A stretch of 64,000 bases of DNA from Pseudomonas migulae (GCF_024169315.1 NZ_JALJWR010000001.1:1-64000); one strand, 5' to 3'. Positions 24,026 to 33,747 are shown, numbered from the stretch's first letter. Made by a program: numbers and translations. Notes: generated from the sequence alone by a model not told the origin.

Positions 24026-25039
24026 ATGAACGGATTTCAACGGTTGCTGACCGCTGTCCTGGTCGTTATCGGTCTGGGTTCGCCCGTTCCGGTACTCGCC
24101 GCCCAGGCGCCAATCCACTTCGCCGACCTGAATTGGGAAAGCGGCAGCCTGATCACCGATATCCTGCGGATCATCGTCGAGAAGGGCTATGGGTTGCCGA
24201 CCGATACCCTGCCGGGGACAACCATCACGCTGGAGACCGCCCTGGCCAACAATGACATTCAGGTCATTGGCGAAGAATGGGCCGGTCGCAGCCCGGTCTG
24301 GGTCAAGGCCGAGGCCGAAGGCAAGGTCGTCAGCCTGGGCGATACGGTGAAGGGCGCCACCGAAGGCTGGTGGGTGCCCGAATACGTGATCAAGGGCGAC
24401 CCGGCGAAAGGCATCAAGGCGCTGGCGCCGGACCTGCGCAGCGTCAGCGACCTGCCGAAATACAAGGGTGTGTTCAGTGATCCGGAATCCCCGGGCAAGG
24501 GCCGCTTCCTCAACAGCCCGATCGGCTGGACGTCGGAGGTGGTCAACAAGCAGAAGCTCAAGGCGTATGGCCTGGACGACAGCTATGTGAATTTCCGCAG
24601 CGGCTCCGGGGCGGCACTGGATGCGGAAATCAGTTCGTCGATTCGTCGTGGCAAGCCGGTTCTTTTCTATTACTGGTCGCCGACACCGTTGCTTGGGCGT
24701 TTCAAACTGGTTCAGCTGGAAGAGCCGCCGTTCGACGCCGAAGCCTGGAAAACCCTGACCGACGCCGATAACCCGAACCCTAAACCGACCCGCTCATTGC
24801 CCTCGAAACTGTCGATTGGCGTGTCCACACCGTTCCAGAAACAGTACCCGCAGATCGCCGATTTCTTTACCAAGGTCGATTTCCCCATCGATCCGTTGAA
24901 CAAGGCGCTGGCTGAAATGAGCGAGAAACATACCCCGCCACGGCAGGCGGCGGAGGCGTTCATGAAGGCGCACCCGGATGTGTGGCAGGCGTGGGTGCCG
25001 AAGGATGTGGCGGATAAGGTGTTCGCCGAATTGAAATAA
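24026..25039 (+). CDS. Glycine betaine/proline-type ABC transporter substrate-binding protein (OpuAC family)
   Basis: This 337-residue periplasmic protein has a Sec signal peptide (about residues 1-26, cleavage after VLA). It has the quaternary-amine-binding fold: FADLNWESGSLITDILRIIVEKGYG at the N-lobe, EEWAGRSPVWVKA, and aromatic-rich TEGWWVPEYV and FYYWSPTP, typical of a cage for betaine-like cations. The ATG at 24026 with CGAGGTG upstream is preferred over an upstream in-frame start. No permease or ATPase is adjacent, so it may serve a transporter encoded elsewhere. Confidence 0.88.
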   Translation: MNGFQRLLTAVLVVIGLGSPVPVLAAQAPIHFADLNWESGSLITDILRIIVEKGYGLPTDTLPGTTITLETALANNDIQVIGEEWAGRSPVWVKAEAEGKVVSLGDTVKGATEGWWVPEYVIKGDPAKGIKALAPDLRSVSDLPKYKGVFSDPESPGKGRFLNSPIGWTSEVVNKQKLKAYGLDDSYVNFRSGSGAALDAEISSSIRRGKPVLFYYWSPTPLLGRFKLVQLEEPPFDAEAWKTLTDADNPNPKPTRSLPSKLSIGVSTPFQKQYPQIADFFTKVDFPIDPLNKALAEMSEKHTPPRQAAEAFMKAHPDVWQAWVPKDVADKVFAELK

Positions 25040-25163
25040 TGCAGTAAGCCGGATGCCGCTTTCCTCGGACTGCCTGGCGGCGGCTCGCTCCACACTGACT
25101 GCGCACTTCTAAAAATGCCGACTAGGATGATTCTGTTCAAATCCCTTTCAAGGATTCTCGACC

Positions 25164-25601
25164 ATGACATTTGTGTTGGCTCAATGGCTGGTGACCATCT
25201 TCGCGGTGATCAGCCTGATACATGTCTACTGGGCGCTGGGTGGCGAGTGGGCTGCCGTGGCGGCCGTACCGCAGGTGCCAGGGGAGAACGGCGCGAGATC
25301 ACGGCCCGCGTTCAAGCCTTCGGGGTGGTTGACGTTGCTGGTGGCTTTCGGATTGCTGCTGATCGCTGCGCTGGTGTGCTTGCGGGTCGGCTGGTGGATA
25401 CCGGCGGTGTCCCATCAATCGCTGCAATGGGTGATCAGCGCCATCGCCATGCTGATGTTCGCCCGGGCGATTGGCGATTCGAACCTGGTGGGGTTCTTCA
25501 AAGACGTCAAAGACTCGAAATTTGCCCGGCTGGATACGTGGGTTTATTCGCCGTTGTGTGTGGTGTTGGGCGCGGGGTTGTTGGCTGTTGCCTGGGTTTG
25601 A
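25164..25601 (+). CDS. DUF3995-type membrane protein
   Basis: This 145-residue protein has four hydrophobic segments, near residues 5-25, 55-75, 85-100 and 125-143. The family marks are IHVYWALGGEWAA in the first segment and the central WLTLLVAFGLLLIAALV. AAGGA at 25150-25154 gives a good ribosome site for the ATG. It is a single gene, convergent with the Mrp antiporter operon, with a REPIN between them. No biochemical function is established for the family. Confidence 0.8.
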   Translation: MTFVLAQWLVTIFAVISLIHVYWALGGEWAAVAAVPQVPGENGARSRPAFKPSGWLTLLVAFGLLLIAALVCLRVGWWIPAVSHQSLQWVISAIAMLMFARAIGDSNLVGFFKDVKDSKFARLDTWVYSPLCVVLGAGLLAVAWV

Positions 25602-25605
25602 AAAG

Positions 25606-25698
25606 CTTCGCGGGCAAGCCTCGCTCCTACGGGTTTTGAGTTGGATCACCCATTTGTGATCGACATAAAACCCGTAGGAGCGAGGCTTGCCCGCGAAG
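25606..25698. repeat. REPIN between convergent genes
   Basis: The arms cttcgcgggcaagcctcgct and agcgaggcttgcccgcgaag are inverted across a ~50 bp interior. It sits between the convergent DUF3995 and mrpG genes, where it could also act as a transcription barrier. The sub-type (cctcgctcctac) matches the REPIN at 31936-32033. Confidence 0.88.
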
Positions 25699-25729
25699 AG
25701 GCCCTATCAATCAATACAAATATCAAAAC

Positions 25730-26092
25730 CTAACTCCCGCTCTCACTGCGCCGGCTACTCACCTCAGCCGGCACATCATCCCCCGCCATGCGCTTGCGGA
25801 ACAACGCTGCCCGCGCCAGCAGCAGCGTCGTGACCGGCACGGTAATCGCCAGCAGAATCGGTATCAGCCAGGCATGCAACACCGGCCCTGACTTGAGCGC
25901 CGAAAAGTAGATGATCGATGCCAGCGCCACGCACCACGCACCCAATGTCGAGGCCAGTGCCGGCGGGTGCATGCGCTGGAAGTAATCCTTCATCCGCACC
26001 AGTCCGATCGCGCCGATCAACGCAAAAACACTGCTGAGTACCAGCAGGATCGCCACCGGGATTTCCACCCACAGAGACAGTTCAGCGCTCAT
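25730..26092 (-). CDS. mrpG: Mrp-type Na+(K+)/H+ antiporter subunit G
   Basis: This 120-residue membrane protein has three hydrophobic segments (about residues 8-30, 42-65, 68-92) and the family signature SSVFALIGAIGLVRMKDYFQ followed by RMHPPALASTLG. It is the last gene of the six-gene operon and overlaps subunit F by 4 bp. The Mrp (also called Pha, Mnh or Sha) complex exchanges external protons for internal sodium or potassium and is needed for alkali or sodium tolerance. The C-terminus is polar and Ser/Arg-rich. Confidence 0.93.
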   Translation of the reverse strand: MSAELSLWVEIPVAILLVLSSVFALIGAIGLVRMKDYFQRMHPPALASTLGAWCVALASIIYFSALKSGPVLHAWLIPILLAITVPVTTLLLARAALFRKRMAGDDVPAEVSSRRSESGS

Positions 26093-26367
26093 TCGATCAC
26101 CTCGCCACGCAGCAGGAATTTCGCCAGGGCAAACGAGCCGACGAAGCCGAACAGCGCGATCAGCAGCGCCGCTTCGAAGTAAGTGTCACTGGCGTAACGA
26201 ATACCCAGCGTCAGCATCATCAGCATCGCGATGATGTACAGGTAATCCAGCGCCAGAACCCGGTCCTGCGCCGACGGCCCTTTGAACAGGCGGATCAGCG
26301 TCAGCACCATCGCCACGGAAAAAATGAACAGGCTCAAGAGAACCGCATTCGACAGCAACGGGCTCAT
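26089..26367 (-). CDS. mrpF: Mrp-type antiporter subunit F
   Basis: This 92-residue protein has three membrane helices (about residues 5-25, 36-56, 62-84). The family pattern LTLIRLFKGPSAQDRVLALDYL lies near residues 22-43. It overlaps subunit E by four bases at its start and subunit G by four at its end, so translation is coupled along the operon. It is a small structural subunit of the Mrp complex; no catalytic residue is assigned. Confidence 0.93.
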   Translation of the reverse strand: MSPLLSNAVLLSLFIFSVAMVLTLIRLFKGPSAQDRVLALDYLYIIAMLMMLTLGIRYASDTYFEAALLIALFGFVGSFALAKFLLRGEVIE

Positions 26368-26852
26368 TCGAAGATCTCCATCAAGGGGCGCTCGTAGGTC
26401 GCCTTGAAGTGCTGGATGAACAATGCTTCGTCCTCCAGATCGAAGACGTGCAGCAATAGAATGCTGCGGTCCAGCGCCAGTTCCGACCAGACCGTACCGG
26501 GCACCACCGTGCAGATCATCGCCAGCGCCGCCAGGCCGTTGGCGTCACGCAAGTCCAGCGGCACCTTGATGAACTTCGAACGCGGCGGGCACCGACCGGC
26601 GTTCAAGACGCTCCAGGCCACGGCGAGGTTGGAGACCAGCACGTCACGCCCGACGATGAAGAACAAACGCAGGATCACGCCGGGATGCCGGATGCGGATC
26701 GGCAGGGGGCGCAACTTGCGCATCATCAGCGGCGCGATAAAACCAAGCACCGCACCCAGCAGCAGATTGCCGGGGCTGATCGACAGGTTCAGCACCAGCC
26801 ACAACACCCACAGCGCCAGCGACAGCCACGGTGCAGGAAACAGACGCTTCAT
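26364..26852 (-). CDS. mrpE: Mrp-type antiporter subunit E
   Basis: This 162-residue protein has two or three N-terminal helices (SLALWVLWLVLNLSI, LLLGAVLGFIAPLMM), the family motif FIVGRDVLVSNLAVAW, and a soluble C-terminal domain with TVVPGTVWSEL and LLLHVFDLEDE. The start ATG at 26852 overlaps the subunit D stop (ATGA) and matches the expected family N-terminus. A much longer open frame continues upstream but is only the shadow of subunit D. Confidence 0.93.
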   Translation of the reverse strand: MKRLFPAPWLSLALWVLWLVLNLSISPGNLLLGAVLGFIAPLMMRKLRPLPIRIRHPGVILRLFFIVGRDVLVSNLAVAWSVLNAGRCPPRSKFIKVPLDLRDANGLAALAMICTVVPGTVWSELALDRSILLLHVFDLEDEALFIQHFKATYERPLMEIFE

Positions 26853-28534
26853 GGCTGCACCTCCGCGACCGCTGCCTTGGCTTCCGGGCTCGGAACCGCG
26901 CGGGTGCCGAGCACCGCCATCACGTATTGCTGCGGATTGTTCAAGGCCTGCGCGGCCGCCTGGGTGTAGCGCAGCAGCGGCTCGGCCTTGAAGGTCAGCA
27001 CAATGCTCAAGCCCAACAGCGCGATGATCGGCACGCATTCGAGCCGGCGCAGTAATGGCGAAGGCCGCTCTTGCGGGGTCCAGAAGCGCTGGATGCCCAA
27101 GCGCGAAAAGGTAATCAGCGACGCCAGCCCGGAGAGAATCAGCAACGCCAGCAAGCCCCACGCGGCGTTCGACACCGGTTCATCCGCGCCATTGCCCAAC
27201 CCCAGCGGATTGAGCAAGGCGCTGAGCAAGCCCAGTTTGCCGATGAACCCGGACAGCGGCGGCATGCCGATGATCAGCAACGCGCAAGCAATGAAACTCA
27301 AGCCGAGGAAGGCCATGGTCCAGGGAATCACCTGGCCGACCACGGCTTTCTGTTCGTCATCGAGGTTGATGCCTTTGGGCGGTTGCAGGGATTCCAGCGG
27401 CCGGGCAATCAGGTCGCCGTCATCGAACAGCGGCATTTCGTTGGCCGAACGCGAACGCTCGATCAATTCGGCCAGCAGGAACAGCGCGCTCAACGCCAGG
27501 GTCGAGCTGACCAGATAGAACAGCGCCGCGCCAATCAGGTTCGGCTGGGCGAAACCGATGGCCGACAGCAGAATTCCCGCCGACACCAGAATGCTCAGGC
27601 TGGCCATGCGTTCCAGCCGTTGCGCCGCGAGGATCGCCACGCCGGCGCAAACGATGGTCGCCATGCCGCCGTAGATCAGCCAGTCGCCGCCAAAATACGC
27701 CGACGCGCCGGCCTGACCGGAGAACAGCAAAGTCCATAAGCGCAGCAAGGTGTAGACGCCGACCTTGGTCATGATCGCGAACATCGCCGCCACTGGCGCG
27801 CTGGCCGAGGAATAGGCTGGCACCAACCAGAAGTTCAGCGGCCACATGCCGGCCTTGGCCAGGAACGCCACGGCGAGAATCGCCGCGCCGGCATGCAGCA
27901 GGCCGCGATCGGCTTCCGGCACCAGCGGGATTTTCAGGGCCAGATCGGCCATGTTCAGGGTGCCGGTGACGCCGTAGATCAGCGCCGCGCCAATCAGGAA
28001 CAGCGACGAGGCCAACAGATTGATCGAGATGTAATGCAGCCCCGACGACACCCGCGCCCGGCCCGAACCGTGGAGCATCAGACCGTAGGAGGCCGCCAGC
28101 AGCACCTCGAAAAACACGAACAGGTTGAACAGGTCCGCCGTCAGGAACGCGCCGTACAGGCCCATCATCTGAATCTGGAACAGCGCGTGGAAACTCGAAC
28201 CGGCGCCATCCCAGCGGGCCATGGCGAACAGCAGGGCGCTGACGCCGATGATCCCGGTCAGCACCAGCATCAGCGCGGACAAGCGATCGACCACCAGCAC
28301 GATGCCGAACGGCACTTGCCAGTTGCCCGGCAGGTACACGCCGATGGAGCCGGGCACGCCGGTGGTTTGCGTCCATTGCAGCAACAGCACGGATATCCCG
28401 AGACCGAGCAGGCTGGAGAACAAGTTGATTTTGGCCTTCAGCGGGCGATGTTTCTCGCCCAGCATCAGCATGATCGCGGCGGTCAGCAGCGGCAGCAGAA
28501 TCGGTGCCGCGATCAGGTGCGTCATCGCATTCAT
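26849..28534 (-). CDS. mrpD: Mrp-type antiporter subunit D (NuoN/NuoM-like)
   Basis: This 561-residue polytopic protein is homologous to proton-pumping complex I subunits. The core proton-antiporter region spans about residues 125-420, with FVFFEVLLAASYGL, HYISINLLASSLFLIG and AFLAKAGMWPLNFWL. The Lys/Glu residues in these motifs belong to the conserved proton channel. The start at 28534 overlaps the subunit C stop by four bases. Compared with the usual ~500 residues it has a longer C-terminal tail carrying extra helices and an alanine-rich end. Confidence 0.94.
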   Translation of the reverse strand: MNAMTHLIAAPILLPLLTAAIMLMLGEKHRPLKAKINLFSSLLGLGISVLLLQWTQTTGVPGSIGVYLPGNWQVPFGIVLVVDRLSALMLVLTGIIGVSALLFAMARWDGAGSSFHALFQIQMMGLYGAFLTADLFNLFVFFEVLLAASYGLMLHGSGRARVSSGLHYISINLLASSLFLIGAALIYGVTGTLNMADLALKIPLVPEADRGLLHAGAAILAVAFLAKAGMWPLNFWLVPAYSSASAPVAAMFAIMTKVGVYTLLRLWTLLFSGQAGASAYFGGDWLIYGGMATIVCAGVAILAAQRLERMASLSILVSAGILLSAIGFAQPNLIGAALFYLVSSTLALSALFLLAELIERSRSANEMPLFDDGDLIARPLESLQPPKGINLDDEQKAVVGQVIPWTMAFLGLSFIACALLIIGMPPLSGFIGKLGLLSALLNPLGLGNGADEPVSNAAWGLLALLILSGLASLITFSRLGIQRFWTPQERPSPLLRRLECVPIIALLGLSIVLTFKAEPLLRYTQAAAQALNNPQQYVMAVLGTRAVPSPEAKAAVAEVQP

Positions 28535-28875
28535 TCTTTTGGCTCCCGGCCATCCACATGGTCGGTACCGGTCAGGCCGCGAGAAGCGAGCAGCACCACG
28601 AGAAACAGCGCGGTCATGGCGAAGCTGATCACGATGGCGGTCAGCACCAGCGCTTGCGGCAGCGGGTCGGTGTAATGCAGCAGATCCTGGGGCACGCCGT
28701 CCTTGATGATCGGCTCCTTGCCGATAAACAGGCTGCCCATGCTGAAGATGAACAGGTTGACGCCATAGGACAGCAGGCACAGGCCCATGACCACCTGGAA
28801 CGTCCGTGGCCGCAGCACCAGCCAGACGCCGGACGCGGCCAGTACGCCGATGGCGATTGCGATGACTTCTTCCAT
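28531..28875 (-). CDS. mrpC: Mrp-type antiporter subunit C (NuoK-like)
   Basis: This 114-residue protein has three helices and the NuoK-like signature YGVNLFIFSMG near residues 38-48, followed by DPLPQALVLTAIVISFA. Its start overlaps the stop of the AB subunit by one base and its stop overlaps subunit D by four. It forms part of the proton-translocating module of the Mrp complex. The C-terminal tail is charged (TDHVDGREPKE). Confidence 0.94.
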   Translation of the reverse strand: MEEVIAIAIGVLAASGVWLVLRPRTFQVVMGLCLLSYGVNLFIFSMGSLFIGKEPIIKDGVPQDLLHYTDPLPQALVLTAIVISFAMTALFLVVLLASRGLTGTDHVDGREPKE

Positions 28876-31793
28876 CAGACGGCTCCTTTCGTGGCGACGG
28901 ATCTGGGCAGGGCCGCGGTTTTGTGGCCGCGTACCGATTGGTGTGCGAGGGCGGTGAGGATCAACAGCGTCGAGCCGACCACCACCGAGTACACGCCAAT
29001 GTCGAAGAACAGCGCGCTGGCGATGTGGATGTCACCGAGCAGCGGCAGTTCGAAATGCCAGGTGTGGGTGGTCAGGAACGGATACCCGACCGCCATCGCC
29101 CCGAGCCCGGTGGCTGTGGCGAACAGCAAACCAGTGCCCATCCAGCGCAGCGGTCGCAGGCTCATTTGCGCCTCGACCCACTGCGTGCCGGCGACCATGT
29201 ATTGCAGGATGAACGCGACCGACATCACCAGTCCTGCGACAAACCCGCCGCCGGGCTGGTTGTGCCCGCGCATGAACAGGTAGATCGACACCACGAACGC
29301 GATCGGCAGCAGCAGGCGAACCAGCACCGCCGGCACCATCATGAACCCGAGTGCGGTGTCGCTGGCCTGACGCGGGTTGACCAGATCGGTGACCACGTCC
29401 GGCGCGAGCAAACGCTGTTGGGCGGGCAATTGCAGGCTTTCTTTTGGCGGGCGGAAGCGTCGCAGCAGGGCGAACACGGTCAAGGCCACCGCCACCAGCA
29501 CGGTGATTTCGCCGAGGGTGTCGAAGCCGCGGAAGTCCACCAGCATCACGTTGACCACGTTGCTGCCACCGCCTTCAGGCAGGGCGCGGCTGAGGTAGAA
29601 CGAGGAAATATCGTTGGGTGTCTGACGCGTCAGCATTGCGTACGAAAGTAACGCCATCCCACCGCCTACAGCGATCGACAGCAGCAAGTCGCGCAGACGC
29701 CGGATGCGCGCCTTGCGCAGTGTGCTCGGTAGTGGGGAAACTTCTTCGATCCGCCGAGGCAACCAGCGCAGGCCTAGCAGGATCAGCACGGTGGTCACCA
29801 CTTCGACCACCAGTTGCGTCAACGCCAGGTCCGGCGCGGAGAACCAGACGAAGGTGACGCAAGTCATCAATCCGCAGACACTGACCATGGTCAGGGCCGC
29901 GAGCCGGTGATACTTGGCTTGCCACGCCGCGCCGAGGGCGCAGGCAATCGCCAGGAGCCACAAGGTCACGAACACGATCGAGCCCGGAATCTTCGGCCGG
30001 TCGCCCCAGCTCAGGCTGCTGTGGAGCATCGGGATCAGCCCGGCCAGTACCGCGGCGAGCACCATCAGGAACAGTTGGGTTTGCAGGCGCTTGGTGCTGA
30101 TCCGCCGCTCCAGGCGACGGGCCAGGCGCATCATGATCACCAGGCTGCGCTCGAACAGGCGCTTGCCGTTGAACAGGCCAATGACCGGTGGGTATTTGAA
30201 CCGTCCGCGCTTGAGCTGGTTGCGCAGCAGCAGGTAAAGCACGATGCCGCCGGACATGGCGATCAGGCTCATGATCATCGGCGCGTTCCAGCCGTGCCAG
30301 ATGGCGAGGCTGTATTCCGGCAGCGTGCCGCCGACGACGGGCAGGGCCGCAGCGGCCAGCAACGAGCCGACCACTTGCGCCGGGAAAATCCCCACGATCA
30401 GGCAGGTGAACACCAGCAGCTCCACCGGCGCCCGCATCCAGCGCGGAGGCTCGTGCGGGGTGTGCGGCAGGTCGGTGGCGGTCGGGCCGAAGAACACGTC
30501 AACCGTGAAGCGCAGTGAATAGGCAACGCTGAACGTGCCGGCGATGGTCGCGACGATCGGCAGGGTCATCTCGACCCAGGCGGTCGCATTGATAAACATG
30601 GTTTCGGCGAAGAACATCTCTTTCGACAGGAAGCCGTTGAGCAGCGGCACACCGGCCATCGAGGCGCTGGCGACCATGGCCAGGGTGGCGGTGAACGGAA
30701 TCAGTTTGATCAGGCCGCTGAGCTTGCGAATGTCACGGGTGCCGCTCTCGTGGTCGATGATCCCGGCGGCCATGAACAGCGACGCCTTGAACGTGGCGTG
30801 GTTGAGAATGTGGAACACGGCGGCCACGGCGGCCAGCGGACTGTTCAGGCCCAGCAGCAGGGTGATCAGGCCGAGGTGGCTGATGGTCGAGTAGGCCAGC
30901 AGACCCTTGAGGTCGTTCTGGAACATTGCGCAATACGCGCCGAGCAACAAGGTGCACGCGCCGGCGCCGCTGACGATGTAGAACCATTCTTCACTGCCGG
31001 ACAACGAAGGCCACAACCGCGCCAGAAGAAAAACCCCAGCCTTGACCATGGTCGCCGAATGCAGATAGGCCGAGACCGGAGTCGGCGCCGCCATCGCGTG
31101 GGGCAGCCAGAAATGGAAGGGGAACTGCGCGCTTTTGCTCAGGGCGCCGATCAGGATCAGGGGTAACAAAACAGGGTAGAGGGCATGTGCGCGAATCAGA
31201 TCGCCGGCGGCCAGGACCTTGTCCAGGTCATAGCTGCCGACCACATGGCCAAGCAGCATGACCCCCGCCAGCAAGCACAAGCCGCCCGCACCTGTGACCA
31301 TCAGCGCCATGTAGGCGCCGCGACGTGCGTCGGCGCGGTGGTGCCAGTAGCCGATCAACAGGAATGAAAAGAGGCTGGTCAGCTCCCAGAAAAACACGAT
31401 CTGGATCAGGTTGCCGGAAATCACCAACCCGAGCATGGCCCCCATGAACGCCAGGAAAAACGCGAAGAACCGTGGCACCGGATCGTCCGGCGACATGTAG
31501 TAACGGGCGTACAGCGACACCAGCGTGCCGATGCCCAGCACCAGCAACGAGAACAGCCAGGCAAACCCGTCCATGCGCAGAACGAAGTTCAGGCCCAGGC
31601 TGGGCAACCAGAAAAATTCTTCGCGGATCACGCCGCCATGGGCGATTTGCGGGTACAGGAGGGCGACCTGAATGGTGCCAATCAAGGCAACCAGGCCAGC
31701 CAACAGCGATTCGGTGTTACGCGCGTTGTGCGGCAGCAAAGCCGCAACACAGCTGCCGATAAAAGGCAGAAGCAGTAGAACTATCAGGGACAT
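28875..31793 (-). CDS. mrpAB: Mrp-type antiporter fused subunit A/B (NuoL-like)
   Basis: This 972-residue protein is the first gene of the operon. Residues 1 to ~500 are NuoL-like (FFWELTSLFSFLLIGYW, SAQFPFHFWLPHAMAAPTPVSAYLHSATMVKAG, NHATFKASLFMAAGIIDHE). A middle MrpA-specific region follows. The last ~150 residues match MrpB (PGGGFVAGLVMSVAFILQYM). The A-B fusion is the gram-negative form (Pha/Sha). It supplies the main ion pathway of the complex. A REPIN lies about 140 bp upstream of its start. Regulation was not visible. Confidence 0.95.
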   Translation of the reverse strand: MSLIVLLLLPFIGSCVAALLPHNARNTESLLAGLVALIGTIQVALLYPQIAHGGVIREEFFWLPSLGLNFVLRMDGFAWLFSLLVLGIGTLVSLYARYYMSPDDPVPRFFAFFLAFMGAMLGLVISGNLIQIVFFWELTSLFSFLLIGYWHHRADARRGAYMALMVTGAGGLCLLAGVMLLGHVVGSYDLDKVLAAGDLIRAHALYPVLLPLILIGALSKSAQFPFHFWLPHAMAAPTPVSAYLHSATMVKAGVFLLARLWPSLSGSEEWFYIVSGAGACTLLLGAYCAMFQNDLKGLLAYSTISHLGLITLLLGLNSPLAAVAAVFHILNHATFKASLFMAAGIIDHESGTRDIRKLSGLIKLIPFTATLAMVASASMAGVPLLNGFLSKEMFFAETMFINATAWVEMTLPIVATIAGTFSVAYSLRFTVDVFFGPTATDLPHTPHEPPRWMRAPVELLVFTCLIVGIFPAQVVGSLLAAAALPVVGGTLPEYSLAIWHGWNAPMIMSLIAMSGGIVLYLLLRNQLKRGRFKYPPVIGLFNGKRLFERSLVIMMRLARRLERRISTKRLQTQLFLMVLAAVLAGLIPMLHSSLSWGDRPKIPGSIVFVTLWLLAIACALGAAWQAKYHRLAALTMVSVCGLMTCVTFVWFSAPDLALTQLVVEVVTTVLILLGLRWLPRRIEEVSPLPSTLRKARIRRLRDLLLSIAVGGGMALLSYAMLTRQTPNDISSFYLSRALPEGGGSNVVNVMLVDFRGFDTLGEITVLVAVALTVFALLRRFRPPKESLQLPAQQRLLAPDVVTDLVNPRQASDTALGFMMVPAVLVRLLLPIAFVVSIYLFMRGHNQPGGGFVAGLVMSVAFILQYMVAGTQWVEAQMSLRPLRWMGTGLLFATATGLGAMAVGYPFLTTHTWHFELPLLGDIHIASALFFDIGVYSVVVGSTLLILTALAHQSVRGHKTAALPRSVATKGAV

Positions 31794-31935
31794 AGGCTTC
31801 TAATCTGCGGAAGTTTGTGAAGCATCATACGTGCCACTCCCCGGATCGCCAAACGGCAAGCTGTCGCAGAATCCTACACGGTAGATGGAAAAAGCCTGGT
31901 TCACATTGTTTCAGAGGGATGTGTTCAGCGGGTCT

Positions 31936-32033
31936 GCCCCTTCGCGGGCAAGCCTCGCTCCTACAGTTTTGTGTGGATACCCAAACTTGCGAACGACTCA
32001 AAACCTGTAGGAGCGAGGCTTGCCCGCGAAGGC
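31936..32033. repeat. REPIN between the antiporter operon and the EamA gene
   Basis: The arms ccttcgcgggcaagcctcgc and gcgaggcttgcccgcgaagg are inverted across about 50 bp. It lies upstream of mrpAB and downstream of the EamA gene on the same strand. It is the same sub-type as the REPIN at 25606-25698, so this pair brackets the Mrp operon. Confidence 0.88.
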
Positions 32034-32062
32034 AGTCGACTTGGCGCTACAAATGTTATGTC

Positions 32063-32998
32063 CTAACCCTGTGTCTCCCGCTCCAACTCTTCCTCAGCCG
32101 ACGCAGCCTTACCCTTGGTCTTCAACTCACTCACAATCACCGCCGCGACAATCAACCCCGCGCCCACCAATGCAATCGCCGGCAACCGCTCCCCGGCGAT
32201 CCGTCCGACAATACCGGCCCACACAGGCTCTCCCGCATAAATCAATGTCGCCCGGGTTGGCGAAACACTCTTCTGCGCCCAGTTCATCGCCACCTGTATC
32301 GCCGCACTCGCCGCGCCGAGGCCGAGGGCGCTGCACAGCAGGAACCATGAGAAGTCGGGAATGACTTCCTGGGTCGGCACCACCATCAAAAACGCCAGCA
32401 CCGACGTGGTCGCCAATTGCACCACTGTCACCCGCCGAACATCGACCTGGCCGGCGTAAGTGCTGATCAGAATAATTTCAGCGGCAATCGCAATGGCGCT
32501 GATCAGCGTGGCGATTTCACCGGGGCTGAAATTGAACGACGCACCCGCAGGTCCCGACAACAGCATCAGCCCGGTAAAGGCCAGCATGATGCCGATACTC
32601 GGCATCAACCCCGGACGGCGTCCCAGCACCAGCCATTGCAGCAACGGCACGAAGGGCACGTACAACGCGGTAATGAAGGCCGACTGGCTGCTGGGAATGC
32701 TCTGCAACCCGACAGTCTGCAAGCCGTAGCCGAGCATGATCGCCACGCCGATAAAGGCGCCGGCCTTGAGTTCGAACAGGCTCAGTTCCCGCAAATGACG
32801 CCAGGAGAACAGCGAGACGATAATCGCTGCCGCCGCAAAGCGCAGGCCGACGAAGAACATCGGACCGCTGACGGTCATGGCGTGCTGCACCAGCAGGAAG
32901 GTGCCGCCCCAGACCATGGTGATCAGCACCAGCACGCACTCGGCCTTGCTGAACCGGGAGAATCGGGAAGAAGCCGGGGAGGAGTTCAACGACGTCAT
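32063..32998 (-). CDS. EamA/DMT-superfamily transporter
   Basis: This 311-residue inner-membrane protein has ten predicted helices in two EamA repeats. Marks include ITMVWGGTFLLVQHA in helix 1, the SSQSAFITALYVPFVPLL region in the first repeat, and TLIYAGEPVWAGI in the second. The start at 32998 is chosen because MTSLNSS has a nearby AAGGT and the upstream 30-residue extension is not membrane-like. Members export amino acids or metabolites. It is divergent from the XRE-cupin regulator at 33083, a common exporter-regulator pairing. Confidence 0.9.
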   Translation of the reverse strand: MTSLNSSPASSRFSRFSKAECVLVLITMVWGGTFLLVQHAMTVSGPMFFVGLRFAAAAIIVSLFSWRHLRELSLFELKAGAFIGVAIMLGYGLQTVGLQSIPSSQSAFITALYVPFVPLLQWLVLGRRPGLMPSIGIMLAFTGLMLLSGPAGASFNFSPGEIATLISAIAIAAEIILISTYAGQVDVRRVTVVQLATTSVLAFLMVVPTQEVIPDFSWFLLCSALGLGAASAAIQVAMNWAQKSVSPTRATLIYAGEPVWAGIVGRIAGERLPAIALVGAGLIVAAVIVSELKTKGKAASAEEELERETQG

Positions 32999-33082
32999 GA
33001 CCTTGCGCGCTACCTGAGGGCGACGCACAATGCGTCGAATGTTGCGCAGTATACTGCCCAACCCCACCAAGTGAGCAATATA

Positions 33083-33646
33083 GTGCACAAAGATTCAACG
33101 CAACGGGCTTCGGTCCTTCAGCACGTCAGCCTGAACGTTCGGCGCCTGCGCCATGCGGCCGACATGAGCCAGACCGCCCTGGCGGAAAAGTCCGGGGTCA
33201 GTCGCCGCATGCTGGTGGCCATCGAGGCCGGCGAGAAGAATGTCAGCCTGACCACGCTTGACCGCGTGGCGGAAGCGCTGGACGTCGCGTTCAGCGACCT
33301 GATCCAGGCTCCGGATGCCCGCGATCCGAGCCGCATCAATGAAGTGGCCTGGGCCGGGACGATTCCCGGCAGCAAAGCCGTTCTACTCTCCAAAGCCACC
33401 GCCACCCGCGAAGTGGAACAATGGGAATGGTGCCTGCAACCGGGAGAACTTTACCCGTCGCAACCGGATGCCGACGGCTGGAGCGAGCAGATCTTCGTGT
33501 TCGAAGGTTGCCTGACTCTGATGATTGGCGACACGCCTCATGAGATTGCCGCCGGTGAGTTCTATATGTTCGCCAGCAACCAGCCGCATGCCTATCGCAA
33601 CGACGGGCCGGTGGCGGCGCGGTTCGTGAGAAACGTGGTGATCTAA
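33083..33646 (+). CDS. XRE-family regulator with cupin domain
   Basis: This 187-residue protein has an N-terminal helix-turn-helix (SQTALAEKSGVSRRMLVAIE, about residues 28-47) and a C-terminal cupin domain (about residues 115-185: IFVFEGCLTLMIGD, GEFYMFASNQPHAYRN). The start is GTG 33083 with GTGAG eight bases upstream. It is divergent from the EamA transporter with an 84 bp spacer and probably represses it in response to a small ligand bound by the cupin. Such regulators often control polyamine or amino acid genes, but no ligand can be assigned. Confidence 0.9.
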   Translation: MHKDSTQRASVLQHVSLNVRRLRHAADMSQTALAEKSGVSRRMLVAIEAGEKNVSLTTLDRVAEALDVAFSDLIQAPDARDPSRINEVAWAGTIPGSKAVLLSKATATREVEQWEWCLQPGELYPSQPDADGWSEQIFVFEGCLTLMIGDTPHEIAAGEFYMFASNQPHAYRNDGPVAARFVRNVVI

Positions 33647-33747
33647 CTGTTCGCCGATCAACACCGGATAGACACATTGCTGTTTTGAAGCTGCGCGTAT
33701 TTCTCGAATAATTCATCAACCTCTTGAAACTAAACGAAATTAATTTC

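Noticed and set aside
28504..29651. Long plus-strand open frames opposite the Mrp operon
   Set aside because: They are antisense shadows of high-G+C genes whose minus-strand products have clear Mrp homology.
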